Positions 18,530-29,572 of a DNA stretch of 64,000 nt are shown here, piece by piece. Made by a program: the position numbers and the translations under genes. Source of the stretch: Proluteimonas luteida (GTDB lineage Bacteria > Pseudomonadota > Gammaproteobacteria > Xanthomonadales > Xanthomonadaceae); the NCBI RefSeq assembly GCF_021191695.1, contig NZ_JAIWPT010000001.1, forward strand, positions 1 to 64,000, given 5' to 3'. Under the pieces are notes generated by a model that saw nothing but the letters and a program-made list of their open reading frames with translations, had not been told where the DNA came from and ran no database searches. Each line of letters starts with the position of its first letter. Position 1 is the stretch's first letter.

Positions 18530-18558
18530 GCACGATAACATTGTTATAGTTACCGTGC
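18530..18558. promoter_or_regulatory. Palindromic operator upstream of the three-gene operon
   Basis: The centre is a perfect 6-1-6 palindrome, ATAACA-T-TGTTAT, at 18535-18547, flanked by GCACG (18530-18534) and CGTGC (18554-18558) as an outer, off-centre inverted repeat. It lies in the AT-rich divergent region between the AbiEi-like gene (start 18504) and lexA (start 18645). Position and symmetry suggest a repressor site, most simply for the AbiEi-like protein itself. Confidence 0.5.
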
Positions 18559-18644
18559 AACATATGAGTTAATTTATTGATTTATAAATACATATTTTCG
18601 GATAAAAGCGGAGTGGTGGCGAAAGTGAAGCAGTAAGGGTACAA

Positions 18645-19262
<618 letters not shown>

Positions 19263-19263
19263 A

Positions 19264-19878
19264 ATGGCCGCCGTCGTCGCGATCGACGCGCTGCTGCACC
19301 AGCGGCGCGTGTGGAGGGGGCAACCGACGCCGCTGCCGCCGAGTACGCAGCCGACGGGCGTTGACGCGCTGGACGCGGCCCTGCCGAGCGGCGGCTGGCC
19401 GGAAGCGGCGCTGAGCGAACTGCTGATTCCGGTCGATGGGGTTGGCGAACTGCAACTGCTGTGGCCGACGCTGGCGCGGCTGTCGCAGGCCGGTGAACGC
19501 ATCGTGCTCGTCGCGCCGCCCTACGTGCCGTTTGCGCCGGCCTGGCAGGCAGCCGGAATCGAACTACGGACGCTGCAGGTCGTCGAGGCCTCGTCCCCAC
19601 GCGATGCGCTGTGGGCCACCGAGCAGTGCTTGCGTTCGGGCAGCTGCGGCGCGGTACTGAGCTGGCCGTTGAAGGCCGACGACCGCGCCTTGCGCCGGCT
19701 GCAGGTCGCGGCGGAGTCGGGACGCACGCTGGCATTCGCGACCCGGCCGCTCACCGAAGCGCGCAATCCCTCGCCGGCGGCGTTACGCATCGCCATCGAC
19801 GCGCAGCCATCGCAGTTGCGTGTGCTCAAGTGTCGCGGCGGGCTGGCGCCGCCACGGCCAATCTCGCTCGCAGGCTAG
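19264..19878 (+). CDS. imuA: Translesion synthesis protein ImuA
   Basis: A 204-residue RecA-like accessory of the ImuA family, lacking a full Walker A. The visible core includes VWRGQPTPLPPS, TGVDALDAALPSGGWPEAAL and LLWPTLARL, the standard ImuA opening, then IVLVAPPYVPFAPAW. In the mutasome it links the polymerase complex to RecA or the sliding clamp. It sits between lexA and imuB, with 1- and 3-base gaps on each side, so it is co-transcribed. Confidence 0.88.
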   Translation: MAAVVAIDALLHQRRVWRGQPTPLPPSTQPTGVDALDAALPSGGWPEAALSELLIPVDGVGELQLLWPTLARLSQAGERIVLVAPPYVPFAPAWQAAGIELRTLQVVEASSPRDALWATEQCLRSGSCGAVLSWPLKADDRALRRLQVAAESGRTLAFATRPLTEARNPSPAALRIAIDAQPSQLRVLKCRGGLAPPRPISLAG

Positions 19879-19881
19879 ACG

Positions 19882-21315
19882 ATGCGCTGGGCCTGCATCC
19901 TCTTGCCGCGGCTCGCGCTCGACGGCGTGCTGCGACGTTGCGCGGAACCTGATGCGCCGCTGGCGCTGGTCGCCGGGTCGCAACAGCGACGCGTGCTGCA
20001 CGCGGTCAACCCCGCTGCGCGCGCGCTGGGCCTGCGCCGCGGCATGGCGCTGACCGCGGCCCAGGCGCTCGCGCAAGGCTTCACCACGAGTGAATACGAT
20101 CCATCCGAAGAAGCACGATGGCACCAGTTCCTAGCCGCGTGGGCGTATCGCTTCAGCTCGCAGGTCAGCACGCAGTACCCGCACGCACTCATTCTTGAGA
20201 TACGCGGCAGCCTCGGCCTGTTCGGGCCGTGGCCGCGGTTCGAGGCGCGGCTGCGGGGAGAACTGACCGCGCTAGGCTTCCGCCACCGCATCGTCGCCGC
20301 CCCGAATGCCGCCGCGGCACGGGTGCTGGCGAACGCACACGACGGAATTGCCGTTGCCAGCATCGAACCGATGCGACGGGTACTCGGGCAACTGCCGGTG
20401 CAGCGGGCCGGCTTCATGCCCGAGGCGGCGACCGCTTTTGCGCGCATGGGCCTGCGTACGCTGCGGCAGGTCTTGGACATGCCACGCGACGGGCTGATGC
20501 GGCGCTTCCCGGCCGGTGTGCTGCGGCACATCGACGTACTGATGGGCGAGCACGACTCTCCGCTGGAGTGGTATCGCCCGCCGGATCGCTTCGCCATGCG
20601 CATCGAACTCGGTTACGAGGTCGAGTCCTCGCAGGCGCTGCTGTTCCCGCTCAAGCGCCTGACCGCGGATCTGGCCGCGTTCCTGGCCGGGCGCGACGGC
20701 GGCGTGCAGCGGTTCGCCCTGCACCTGGAGCACGAAGGACGCGCGGATACGGCGGTGCCGGTGGGGCTGCTGGCGCCCGAGCGCGACGCGGCGCTGCTGT
20801 TCGAGCTGGCGCGCGGCCGGCTGGAGCAGGCGGAGGTACCGGCGGCAGTACGCGCGATCGCGCTGGTCGCCAACGAATTGCCGGCGTTCGTGCCGGCGCA
20901 CCGCGAGCTGTTCGACGAACGCCCGCAGCAGGCGATGCCGTGGGAGCAGTTGCGCGAACGCCTGCGTGCGCGGCTGGGCGAGAACGCGGTGCATGGCCTG
21001 TGCACGCATGAAGACCACCGCCCGGGACAGGCATGGCGTGGCGAGTCGGCGTCGTCATCGAAGCGGGGAGCAAAGCCAAGTCCGGTGCCAGCGAAGCCGG
21101 TACGTCCCGGCTGGCTGCTGCCGGTGCCGATACCCCTGCGTGGGCCGGTGCCGCGTATCCTCGGCGACGCCGAACGCATCGAGTCGGGCTGGTGGGACGG
21201 CTTTGATATCCGCCGCGACTATTCCATCGCACAACTGCACACGGGCCAGCGTGCCTGGGTCTATCGGCCCCTGGGCGATGACGGCAGCTATTGGTTGCAC
21301 GGCTGGTTCGCGTGA
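19882..21315 (+). CDS. imuB: Y-family polymerase-like protein ImuB
   Basis: A 477-residue ImuB. It begins [16 protein letters not shown], with the Y-family fold visible in [19 protein letters not shown] and a little-finger region ([20 protein letters not shown]). As usual for ImuB, the acidic catalytic residues of active Y-family polymerases are not obvious, so it is probably a non-catalytic hub that recruits DnaE2 to the beta clamp. The end WRESA-to-C-terminus with [12 protein letters not shown] and [10 protein letters not shown] is the classical tail. Its last bases overlap the GTG of dnaE2. Confidence 0.9.
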   Translation: MRWACILLPRLALDGVLRRCAEPDAPLALVAGSQQRRVLHAVNPAARALGLRRGMALTAAQALAQGFTTSEYDPSEEARWHQFLAAWAYRFSSQVSTQYPHALILEIRGSLGLFGPWPRFEARLRGELTALGFRHRIVAAPNAAAARVLANAHDGIAVASIEPMRRVLGQLPVQRAGFMPEAATAFARMGLRTLRQVLDMPRDGLMRRFPAGVLRHIDVLMGEHDSPLEWYRPPDRFAMRIELGYEVESSQALLFPLKRLTADLAAFLAGRDGGVQRFALHLEHEGRADTAVPVGLLAPERDAALLFELARGRLEQAEVPAAVRAIALVANELPAFVPAHRELFDERPQQAMPWEQLRERLRARLGENAVHGLCTHEDHRPGQAWRGESASSSKRGAKPSPVPAKPVRPGWLLPVPIPLRGPVPRILGDAERIESGWWDGFDIRRDYSIAQLHTGQRAWVYRPLGDDGSYWLHGWFA

Positions 21316-24300
21316 GTTACGCAGAACTCCATTGCCTGTCGAACTTCTCGTTCCAGCGTGGGGCATCGAGCGCCCGCGAACTGTTCGAGCGCGCCAGGCG
21401 GCACGGTTACACGGCGCTGGCGATCACCGACGAGTGCACGCTGGCCGGGATCGTCCGAGCGTGGCAGGCCGCGAAAGACGTTGGCCTGCCGCTGATCGTC
21501 GGCAGCGAGATGCAAGTCGAGGATGGCCCGAAGCTGGTGCTGCTGGTCGAATCCTTGGCCGGCTACCAGGCGTTGTGCCGGATCGTCACCGCCGCACGCC
21601 GGCGCGCACCGAAAGGCGAGTACCGGCTGCTGCGCGAGGACTTCGACGACGGCACGGACGGGCTGCTGGCGCTGTGGATTCCAGATGTCGCGGCGAACAC
21701 CCATGAAGGGAACTGGCTGCGCGAGCTGTTTCCGGAACGGCTGTGGATCGCGGTGGAACTGCACCGCGGCCAGGACGATAGCGCGAAGCTGGCCCGACTG
21801 CAGGTGTTCGGCGCATCGCTGAGAGTGCCGCTGGTCGCCGCCGGCGACGTGCACATGCACGCGCGCGGACGGCGCGCGTTGCAGGATGTGATGACCGCGA
21901 TCCGCCACCACGTCACCGTCGCCGAAGCCGGCTTGCGGTTGTTCCCGAATGGCGAACGGCATCTGCGACCGCTGGTGGCGCTGTCCGAACTGTATCCGCC
22001 GGAATTATTGACCGAGAGTGAGCGCATCGCCCGGCGCTGCACCTTCGATCTCGGCGAGCTGCGCTACCAGTACCCGCACGAACTGGTGCCGGCGGGGCAG
22101 ACTGCCACCTCCTGGTTGCGCGAGCTGGCCGAGAGCGGTTTGCAGTGGCGCTGGCCGGACGGGGTTCCGAAGAAGGCGCGGGATCTGGCCGAGAAGGAGT
22201 TGGCGCTGATCGCCGAGCTTGGCTACGAGAGCTACTTCCTGACCGTGCACGACATCGTGCGCTACGCCCGCAGCCAGCACATCCTCTGTCAGGGCCGTGG
22301 CTCGGCGGCGAACTCGGTGGTCTGCTATGCGCTCGGGGTCACCGAGATCGACCCCGACCGCATCGGCATGCTGTTCGAACGCTTCGTCTCGCGCGAACGC
22401 GACGAGCCGCCGGACATCGACGTCGACTTCGAGCACGAGCGGCGGGAAGAGGTCATCCAGTACGTATTCGAGCGATACGGCAGGCATCGTGCCGCGCTGA
22501 CCGCGGTCGCCAGCACGTATCACGGCGCCAGCGCGGTACGCGACGTCGCCAAGGTGCTGGGGTTGCCGCCGGATCAGGTCGACGCGCTGGCCGGCTGCAT
22601 CGGTCGCTGGAGCGATGCGCTGCCATCCATCGAGCGATTGCGCGAGCAGGGCTTCGATACGGACAGTCCCGTGATCCGGCGGGTGCTGGCGCTGACTGCC
22701 GAGCTGGTGGGCTTTCCGCGGCACCTGTCGCAGCACCCGGGCGGGTTCGTGATCTCCGAGCAACCCTTGCACATGCTGGTGCCGGTGGAGAACGCGACGA
22801 TGGAGGGCCGCACGGTTGTCCAGTGGGATAAGGACGATCTGGATGCAGTGGGGCTGCTGAAGGTGGACATCCTGGCGCTCGGGATGCTGACGGCGCTGCG
22901 CCGTTGCTTCGACCTGGTGCAGCAGCACCACGGCAAAGCGCTGACGCTGGCGACGATCCCGGCCGAAGATCCGGACACCTATGACATGATCTGCCGCGCC
23001 GACACCATCGGCGTGTTCCAGATCGAATCACGGGCGCAGATGGCGATGCTGCCGCGGCTGAAGCCCCGGAATTTCTACGACCTGGTAATCGAGGTGGCGA
23101 TCGTGCGACCGGGGCCGATCCAGGGCGACATGGTGCATCCATACCTGCGCCGGCGCACCGGCGAGGAGCCGGTCACCTATCCATCCGAGGCGCTGCGCAA
23201 GGTGTTCGAGCGCACGCTGGGCGTGCCGCTGTTCCAGGAACAGGTGATGGAGCTGGCGGTGGTCGCCGCCGGCTACACGCCGGGCGAGTCGGACGACCTG
23301 CGCCGTTCGATGGCGGCGTGGAAACGCCACGGCGGGCTGGAGCATCACCGCGAGAAGCTGACGAAGGGAATGCTGGAGCGGGGGTATTCGGCCGAATTCG
23401 CCGCACGCATCTTCGAGCAGATCAAGGGCTTCGGCAGCTACGGCTTTCCCGAGTCGCACGCGGCGAGCTTCGCGCTGCTGACCTACGCGAGCTGCTGGCT
23501 GAAACAGCATTACCCCGCGACTTTTACCTGTGCGTTGCTCAACAGCCAGCCGATGGGGTTTTACAGTCCTGATCAACTACTGCAAGACGTGCGCCGTCAT
23601 AATGTCGAGGTGCGACCGGTGGACGTGCGCTACAGCGACTGGGACTGCACATTGGAGGGCAGCAGGCGCGGCGACTTCGTTCTTCGCATGGGCCTGCGGA
23701 TGGTGCGCGGGTTCAACGAGGACGATGCCCGCAGAATCGAACAGGCGAGGGTAGTGCAGCCGTTCGCCGATGTCGCCGACCTGTGCGAGCGTGCATTGCT
23801 CGATGCACGCTCGCGGGAACTGCTGGCCGACGCCGACGCGCTGCGGGCGCTGGCTGGGCATCGCCATCGTGCCCGATGGGCGGTGGCCGGCGTGGAGTTG
23901 CGGTGGCCGCTGCTGGGTGCGGCGTCGCAGCCGCGCGAACGGCAGGCCGCCTTGCCACTGCCGACTGTCGGCGAGGATTTGCAAGCGGACTACGCCGCGC
24001 TCGGCACCACGCTGGGGCGACACCCATTGGCACTGCTGCGTACCCAACTACGGACACGTCGCTGCTCCAGCTCGAAGGAGCTGCTGGACATCCCATCAGG
24101 GCGCAATATCGCTGCCGCGGGGCTGGTGGTCGGCCGTCAGCGCCCACAGACTGCTAGCGGCGTGACATTCGTGACGCTGGAGGACGAGCACGGCATGATC
24201 AATGTGGTGGTGTGGAGACAATTGGCCGAGCGCCAGCGGAGGCCGTTCCTGGAATCGCGGCTGCTGATGGTGGAGGGGAAGCTGGAGGCCGAGAACGGCG

Positions 24301-24383
24301 TGCGCCACCTCATCGCCAGGCGGCTGCATGACCTGACCCCACTGCTCAGCAGTCTGGATGTCAGGAGCAGGGATTTCAGGTGA
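21312..24383 (+). CDS. dnaE2: Error-prone DNA polymerase DnaE2
   Basis: A 1023-residue C-family polymerase. The PHP domain opens the protein ([24 protein letters not shown]). The polymerase core shows [15 protein letters not shown] and the catalytic [14 protein letters not shown], then [20 protein letters not shown], and [20 protein letters not shown]-terminal OB-fold follows ([19 protein letters not shown]). It performs translesion synthesis and SOS mutagenesis with ImuA and ImuB. GTG 21312 overlaps the imuB stop, giving coupling. The length is normal and no break is seen, so the cassette looks functional. Confidence 0.93.
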   Translation: MSYAELHCLSNFSFQRGASSARELFERARRHGYTALAITDECTLAGIVRAWQAAKDVGLPLIVGSEMQVEDGPKLVLLVESLAGYQALCRIVTAARRRAPKGEYRLLREDFDDGTDGLLALWIPDVAANTHEGNWLRELFPERLWIAVELHRGQDDSAKLARLQVFGASLRVPLVAAGDVHMHARGRRALQDVMTAIRHHVTVAEAGLRLFPNGERHLRPLVALSELYPPELLTESERIARRCTFDLGELRYQYPHELVPAGQTATSWLRELAESGLQWRWPDGVPKKARDLAEKELALIAELGYESYFLTVHDIVRYARSQHILCQGRGSAANSVVCYALGVTEIDPDRIGMLFERFVSRERDEPPDIDVDFEHERREEVIQYVFERYGRHRAALTAVASTYHGASAVRDVAKVLGLPPDQVDALAGCIGRWSDALPSIERLREQGFDTDSPVIRRVLALTAELVGFPRHLSQHPGGFVISEQPLHMLVPVENATMEGRTVVQWDKDDLDAVGLLKVDILALGMLTALRRCFDLVQQHHGKALTLATIPAEDPDTYDMICRADTIGVFQIESRAQMAMLPRLKPRNFYDLVIEVAIVRPGPIQGDMVHPYLRRRTGEEPVTYPSEALRKVFERTLGVPLFQEQVMELAVVAAGYTPGESDDLRRSMAAWKRHGGLEHHREKLTKGMLERGYSAEFAARIFEQIKGFGSYGFPESHAASFALLTYASCWLKQHYPATFTCALLNSQPMGFYSPDQLLQDVRRHNVEVRPVDVRYSDWDCTLEGSRRGDFVLRMGLRMVRGFNEDDARRIEQARVVQPFADVADLCERALLDARSRELLADADALRALAGHRHRARWAVAGVELRWPLLGAASQPRERQAALPLPTVGEDLQADYAALGTTLGRHPLALLRTQLRTRRCSSSKELLDIPSGRNIAAAGLVVGRQRPQTASGVTFVTLEDEHGMINVVVWRQLAERQRRPFLESRLLMVEGKLEAENGVRHLIARRLHDLTPLLSSLDVRSRDFR

Positions 24384-24506
24384 GGCGCTTGAAACGAGAT
24401 AGTGCAGGAAACTAAGGCGTTGGGGCACGGGTGCCAATGGATTTAGATACGCATCTACCAAGGAAAGGCAAAATCGTTCGAACTGAATTAACAGTGGGGG
24501 GTATGC

Positions 24507-27500
24507 ATGACGCTTCCGGTTGTCTCATCTCAGAAGAAGATAGAAGTTTCAGGCTATAACGCTTACGTTGCCGCCAGGCCCGACAACTGGATCCCGGAAG
24601 GCAGTCCGTCGCAAGGTGGCGACTACGGCTATGACGAACATCTCTGGCTGGAGTCTCTCGGCAAAATTGCTGGGCGTTTCTGCGTTCAGTTGAAGTCAAC
24701 GACTACGGTAGATCTTGATACTGATGCGGAATACATATCGGTAGGAGTTAGCCGGGAGGTTTGCAACGTATACCTGCGCGATGGGCTTCCCGTCTTGCTG
24801 GTTGCGCCAGTACTAAAGGGCACAACCTCCGTAGACGCAACCGTTCTGTACGAATGGATTGACGATCAGATTCAAGAGCGGTTGGGTGGTCGGGATCTAT
24901 TCGACGATTCGGACCCTGCCACGATGTCGTTCCGGGTGCCCCGTTCAAACGCTCTGTGCAAGGACACAGACATATCGGCCTATCTCGAGGCTCACGTCAG
25001 ACGCAACCTCCTTACAGCACGCCTAAAGGGCCAGGATGCTGAGGCAGCACTCGGAACCCTCGCGAAGCTAGGCGCAAAAGCCCGGGCCGGGTTCTCCAGC
25101 GTGGCCCCGGATCGTATAGACAAATGGTTCGCGCATGACGCTGCTACAGGTGCGGAAATCTGGCCGACCCCAAAGTCGGGAAGCTTGGTCGCCAAGCTGA
25201 AGACAATTTCAGATCAGCTTTCTGCCGGCAATGTCGCACGCGCGGAGGAAGTGCTTGCAAGCATCGAGACAGCGGAGGTCGACGATCCGGAAATCGAGGC
25301 CGAATTGCTTTTCCAGCAGGGACGGCGGGCGAGTCTGCTGGGTGATGCGTCCGCGGCTATGGACCTGTTCGAAAAGGCATCACGGAAACGGCCAGCCTCG
25401 GGGAAGTACTTGGCATCAGCAGTTGAGGCGTGGGTCGCGTGCAAGGGCATCGAGGGTGAGGAACTACCGGAATCGCTCTACGAGAGGTTGCCGGACTTTC
25501 CTGATGACCAGCTAGTCTTGTTCCAGCGTGTCAGGTTGTGCGCCATATCGGGGGACATGGTCGCCGCTGAGGAGCACTTGGCGAAGCTGACCGGGAGCAA
25601 TTTCAGAAGAGCGAAAGTTCTTTTGGAGGTAATTCGTGGCGATTGGGCCGAAGTCGTCCGGGTTGCCGATGAGTTCCTGTCGGCCGAAGAGGATCATCAG
25701 TCCAGATCGATCATTTCGGTTCTGCGGGTTCGCGCTTTGTTGAGTCTGGTGACGAATGACCAGGGCTACATCCTTGTGGGAGGGCGCGCGGACCTTGATC
25801 CGGATCTGGCGCTCTTGTTTCGAGACGCCACGATTGCCGCGTTGGAGTCTGCACGGAGAGATGGTTGGCCTGCAAACTCAATGATACTGCTCGATTGCGT
25901 GGCGGCAATCACCGTGATCTTCGGTGCCGATGACCATCTGTTTGGTCTGGTGTCCGACTTCGCGCGTGAACGCCCGAACAGTCTAGGCATTCAAAAGACG
26001 CTGGCGCGAGTGTCGGTGTTCTCCGGCAGGCTTACACAGGCCATCGACGCACTGGGAGACGCAGATGATCTCGACGAGGAGGACCGGGCGCGAATGCTTC
26101 TGCTGATGGCCGAAGCCGGCCGTCATCCGGACGTCGTCGAAGCGGCCTTGCGCTGGTTGCCAGATTTTTCTCATGACGAACTCGTTGATATTGCGATTGC
26201 GATGGCGTCCGTCTCGGCCTACCGCATTGGAGCGGTATCGGAAGAGTCCACGTTCAGGGATTTCGTGGATGCTGGCTCCAGATCGGCCCAGGCATTGCTC
26301 AGGTTCGTTGCCGGAATGCTCAAGGAGCCCGGAAGAAAGGACGAACTGCTGGATGCCTTGTGGGAAGATCACATTGCCGGCCCGGACGATGAGGTGATCC
26401 AGGACAATCTGTTCAGTTATCTGGTCCCGTCACGTCCCCAAGACTGCAAGAGGCTGGTTGAGCTCGGGAAAAAGGTAGCTGCCAGAAGGCGGCTGACGCG
26501 GATGGAAGCAGGCAAGTATTCCGCCGCCCTGCTGAGCGAAGGACTCAGCGTGGAAGTCGTTCAGGCCACGGACGATCTCATCCGGTTCCATGCCGACGAT
26601 CAGAACATCGCTTTAGCCAGAGCGGTTGCGCTGGACCGGATAGGTCAGTCTGCAGCAGCTGAGAACCTTCTGCGCAGGTTCGGGGCTTCCAGTCGGCTAG
26701 ATTTGCTGGAAGCTCATTCCCAGCTTTTGCTCAGAATGGGTGACGTTGAGGCTGCCGTTTCCATTGTCAAGAGGGCGCTGTCTTCTGCGAGTACACGCGA
26801 AGAGCGTTTCAATTATCAAGCAAGATTGGCCTCACTCTACTTGCCTTTGGATACCCAGAAGCACTTCGAAGCAGTCTGGAGGCTGGGGGAGCTATCTGAT
26901 CAGGATGACGAGGTGCAGGAGGGGACATTTCTCGCCAGAGCTGCGATCGCGAATGCAAGGAATACGGCTGCTCTCACCCCGAAACATCTCGAAGAGATCC
27001 ATCAGCGAGTTTCCGCATATTCCGAGAAATTCCCGAAGTCGCAGTTCTTTCGCGTAGGACGCATGACCGAAGGTGCATCCGCGCAGGATTTTCTCGATGA
27101 AATGCTGGGCATGATCGGTGAGACTCCGGAGACGATTGAACGTCGGAGACGGCTGGGCCTGCTGGGCCGCAATGTGGGTTCGCATGTGCCGTTTGCATAC
27201 AGGCCAAGAATCGTCGCGCAGTTCGCCACGAACTCGCTCGATCTTCTGCGCATCTGTGTGTTTGGCAGGCATGACGGCGAGCAGTCGCGACTGATCACAT
27301 CATTCTCCAATGCCCCGGACGCCGGAGAGAAGCCTGTGATCATAGACATGGCGACGTTCATGTCCTTGGTTGAGCTAGACCTGGTGGATCAGTTCTTCTC
27401 GGTTTGGGGTGCAGTGGCCATACCAATGGTATCGGTAATGCATATGACCGAGTTCTTGTTCGAGCCGCTACGAAATGAAGGCGACGATTTCGTCGATCGA

Positions 27501-28403
27501 ATCAAGGAGTGCTTGAAGAAGTACTCAACGCGAATCCTTCAGCCAGCTCTGCGCGCAAGGGAGCAGGGCATCGGCCTTGATGAGCTGAAGACAATTTCTG
27601 AGCACGTGTCCACGGGAGACTACCACTACCTAACCATCGACGCGGCGGCAGCTACCCTTGCTCAAGCGGAGGCGGGCGTGGGAAGTTGTTGTTTGACGCT
27701 TTGGAAATGGCTCGAAATTGCCTTGGCGGCTAATGTGGTGAGCTCAACCGAGTTGCGGATGGCGAAGCTTCGCGTCGCTTCGTGGAACGCGGTTGCAGTT
27801 CCACTCGATGTTGAGGACATATCTGCTATCGCTGCAGAAAAGGGGGTGGCGCCTCATGCCGTAAGCGATGAGGATCCGGCCTATCGCATAGTAAAAAGGT
27901 TCCTGCTGGAAGGCGGCTTGCCCCAGCTATTTGATCGCCTTTCCGGGCTGTTGGTGCATATTTGCTCTGGTACATCCGCTGACATGGTGAAATCCGCCGC
28001 TTGGGTCCTGCGCGTCGCGGTTAGAGAAGTACTAATGGCTCACATGACAGGGTTCCAAGGAGGCGTCTCTGATTTCCTCAGCATCGTCGCGGTGAAATCT
28101 GCTTTGCAATTGATGCAGCATGACGACGGCAAGAGGACCATGAGGCATGTCTGGAGCGTGCTCGAGTCGGAGCGCGGACTGCATGCACACGAAGCGGACG
28201 ACGAGAAGTTCCGAGATTCGCTGGCTAGGAAGGCCGCCAGCTTGTTTGCCGAGGCCGATCCTCGGCATGGAATCTCTTTGTTGAAGATGGAGGGGGCATT
28301 TCTTGGCTTGCTCTTCTGCCTCGTGGAGCCAGGCACGAAAGAGCATGATCAGCTCAATGCCATATATGTGGCAGAGTTCGCTTCTGCGGCTCAAAAGAAC
28401 TGA
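24507..28403 (+). CDS. DUF4365-like / helical-repeat / PIN-like large protein
   Basis: A 1298-residue protein with three regions. Residues 15-150 resemble DUF4365, a nuclease-like domain: GGDYGYDEH at 37-45, then FCVQLKST with Q61 and K63, spaced like a PD-(D/E)xK site. Residues 190-900 are a long helical repeat region of TPR type. Residues 940-1100 look like a PIN RNase: VIIDMATF (D947), HMTEFLFE (E982), YLTIDAAAA (D1045). The order recalls the TPR-GreAB-C-PIN proteins described among NTP-dependent conflict systems; the match is from memory. No NTPase motif was found. ATG 24507 has a G-rich Shine-Dalgarno just upstream. It is monocistronic between dnaE2 and radC, with lower GC than both. Likely a defence effector. 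Confidence 0.6.
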   Translation: MTLPVVSSQKKIEVSGYNAYVAARPDNWIPEGSPSQGGDYGYDEHLWLESLGKIAGRFCVQLKSTTTVDLDTDAEYISVGVSREVCNVYLRDGLPVLLVAPVLKGTTSVDATVLYEWIDDQIQERLGGRDLFDDSDPATMSFRVPRSNALCKDTDISAYLEAHVRRNLLTARLKGQDAEAALGTLAKLGAKARAGFSSVAPDRIDKWFAHDAATGAEIWPTPKSGSLVAKLKTISDQLSAGNVARAEEVLASIETAEVDDPEIEAELLFQQGRRASLLGDASAAMDLFEKASRKRPASGKYLASAVEAWVACKGIEGEELPESLYERLPDFPDDQLVLFQRVRLCAISGDMVAAEEHLAKLTGSNFRRAKVLLEVIRGDWAEVVRVADEFLSAEEDHQSRSIISVLRVRALLSLVTNDQGYILVGGRADLDPDLALLFRDATIAALESARRDGWPANSMILLDCVAAITVIFGADDHLFGLVSDFARERPNSLGIQKTLARVSVFSGRLTQAIDALGDADDLDEEDRARMLLLMAEAGRHPDVVEAALRWLPDFSHDELVDIAIAMASVSAYRIGAVSEESTFRDFVDAGSRSAQALLRFVAGMLKEPGRKDELLDALWEDHIAGPDDEVIQDNLFSYLVPSRPQDCKRLVELGKKVAARRRLTRMEAGKYSAALLSEGLSVEVVQATDDLIRFHADDQNIALARAVALDRIGQSAAAENLLRRFGASSRLDLLEAHSQLLLRMGDVEAAVSIVKRALSSASTREERFNYQARLASLYLPLDTQKHFEAVWRLGELSDQDDEVQEGTFLARAAIANARNTAALTPKHLEEIHQRVSAYSEKFPKSQFFRVGRMTEGASAQDFLDEMLGMIGETPETIERRRRLGLLGRNVGSHVPFAYRPRIVAQFATNSLDLLRICVFGRHDGEQSRLITSFSNAPDAGEKPVIIDMATFMSLVELDLVDQFFSVWGAVAIPMVSVMHMTEFLFEPLRNEGDDFVDRIKECLKKYSTRILQPALRAREQGIGLDELKTISEHVSTGDYHYLTIDAAAATLAQAEAGVGSCCLTLWKWLEIALAANVVSSTELRMAKLRVASWNAVAVPLDVEDISAIAAEKGVAPHAVSDEDPAYRIVKRFLLEGGLPQLFDRLSGLLVHICSGTSADMVKSAAWVLRVAVREVLMAHMTGFQGGVSDFLSIVAVKSALQLMQHDDGKRTMRHVWSVLESERGLHAHEADDEKFRDSLARKAASLFAEADPRHGISLLKMEGAFLGLLFCLVEPGTKEHDQLNAIYVAEFASAAQKN

Positions 28404-28745
28404 TCTGTATGGATGTTCCCGCGCCAGCCGCAATGCTCCGATGCGTCTCGGCGTGCCGCCGTCGGGCTCGCGGGCTGCGCCCCGCGCCCCGTTCCGGGTC
28501 GCGGCCATTCGGCTTTCATCCCTGACGTCTTCGGCCCTGGCGGGCCTGCGCGCTCCGCTTGCCGGGAAGGTGTGTTGTGGGTGGGCGGTCTTGCGGTTGC
28601 CGTCAACGTAGCACGCCGTTCTCGCGGTCAAGGGCGGCGCGTGCTGCGCACGCTTGCGGCCTGTGGCCGTCTCCGACCCCTGACCGCTGCGCTGCGGCGT
28701 GCCGGCCCGGCGCCGGGCAATCCCGCCCGGTACCGGAGCACGGTC
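28404..28745 (+). other. Long GC-rich leader upstream of radC
   Basis: No convincing gene is seen. The frame continuous with radC stays open upstream, but its codon content is junk-like and there is no ribosome binding site there. Long, high-GC untranslated stretches precede radC, the DUF736 gene and the DUF2285 gene in this element, so this may be a promoter or leader region. Confidence 0.35.
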
Positions 28746-29243
28746 ATGTCGTCTTCTTCCTTTCCTTCTCTGTATGTTCGTGACGGGCGTCGGCGTTATC
28801 AGCCGGCGACGCAGGATCAGATCCTGGAGGCCGCGCGGCAGGTGGTCGACCTGCGGATGCAGCGCGGGATGGCGTTCACTTCGCCGCCGCTGGTCAAGGA
28901 GTACCTGTGCGCCAAGCTCGCCGGGTGCGAGCGCGAGGTGTTCGCGGTGTTGTTCCTGGACACGCGGCATCGGTTGCTGGACTACGCCGAGCTGTTCCAC
29001 GGCAGCATCGACGGCGCCGAGGTGCATCCGCGGGTGGTGGTTCGTGAGGCGTTGCTGCGTAACGCGGCCGCGCTGATCGCGGCCCACAATCATCCCAGCG
29101 GCAATCCGGAGCCGTCGGCGGCCGACCGTGCGGTCACGGCGCAGTTGAAGCAGGCGCTGGCGCTGGTCGACGTACGGTTGCTCGATCACATTATCGTTGG
29201 TGGTCATCAGACGATCGCGTTGGCGGAACGCGGCTGGATTTGA
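28746..29243 (+). CDS. radC: RadC-like JAB/MPN domain protein
   Basis: A 165-residue protein of the mobile-element RadC type: only the JAB1/MPN+ domain, without the N-terminal HhH part of chromosomal RadC. Key motifs are VFAVLFLDTRHRLL, HNHPSGNPEPS (zinc ligands H, H and the following D in SAADR), and LLDHIIVGG. The domain is a putative metalloprotease or nuclease; its role in ICEs is not settled. ATG 28746 follows a long leader, and a terminator stands 15 bases after the stop, so it is a single-gene unit. Confidence 0.9.
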   Translation: MSSSSFPSLYVRDGRRRYQPATQDQILEAARQVVDLRMQRGMAFTSPPLVKEYLCAKLAGCEREVFAVLFLDTRHRLLDYAELFHGSIDGAEVHPRVVVREALLRNAAALIAAHNHPSGNPEPSAADRAVTAQLKQALALVDVRLLDHIIVGGHQTIALAERGWI

Positions 29244-29257
29244 GTTCGTGACTTCCA

Positions 29258-29289
29258 AGGGAGAGGCGAGAGCCTCTCCCTATCTTTTT
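29258..29289 (+). terminator. Intrinsic terminator after radC
   Basis: A perfect 10-bp stem (AGGGAGAGGC 29258-29267 with GCCTCTCCCT 29272-29281, loop GAGA) is followed by ATCTTTTT. It closes the radC transcript. Confidence 0.85.
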
Positions 29290-29572
29290 GCTGCGTCTTT
29301 GGGAAGGGAGGTTCGGGGCGTCGGCGGTTCTCTCCGGGGCGTTCGCCCCTGCGCGCCCGCGTGCCGCGGGCTTGCCTGGCCTCTGCAGGCGCTCCTTCCG
29401 TCAAGGGCCGCGCCAGGGCCCGTGTCCTCGCCGGCGCTGCGCGCCGGCTGCGGGCCGCGCCAGCCCTGTCGCTTTTTCCCTTGACGGCGCGCCTGCGCCG
29501 GCCGGGCGGTCGGCAGGGCCGCGAAGTCCTTCGCGGCCCATGCGAAGGGCCGAGCACCCACGGGGGGACGCC

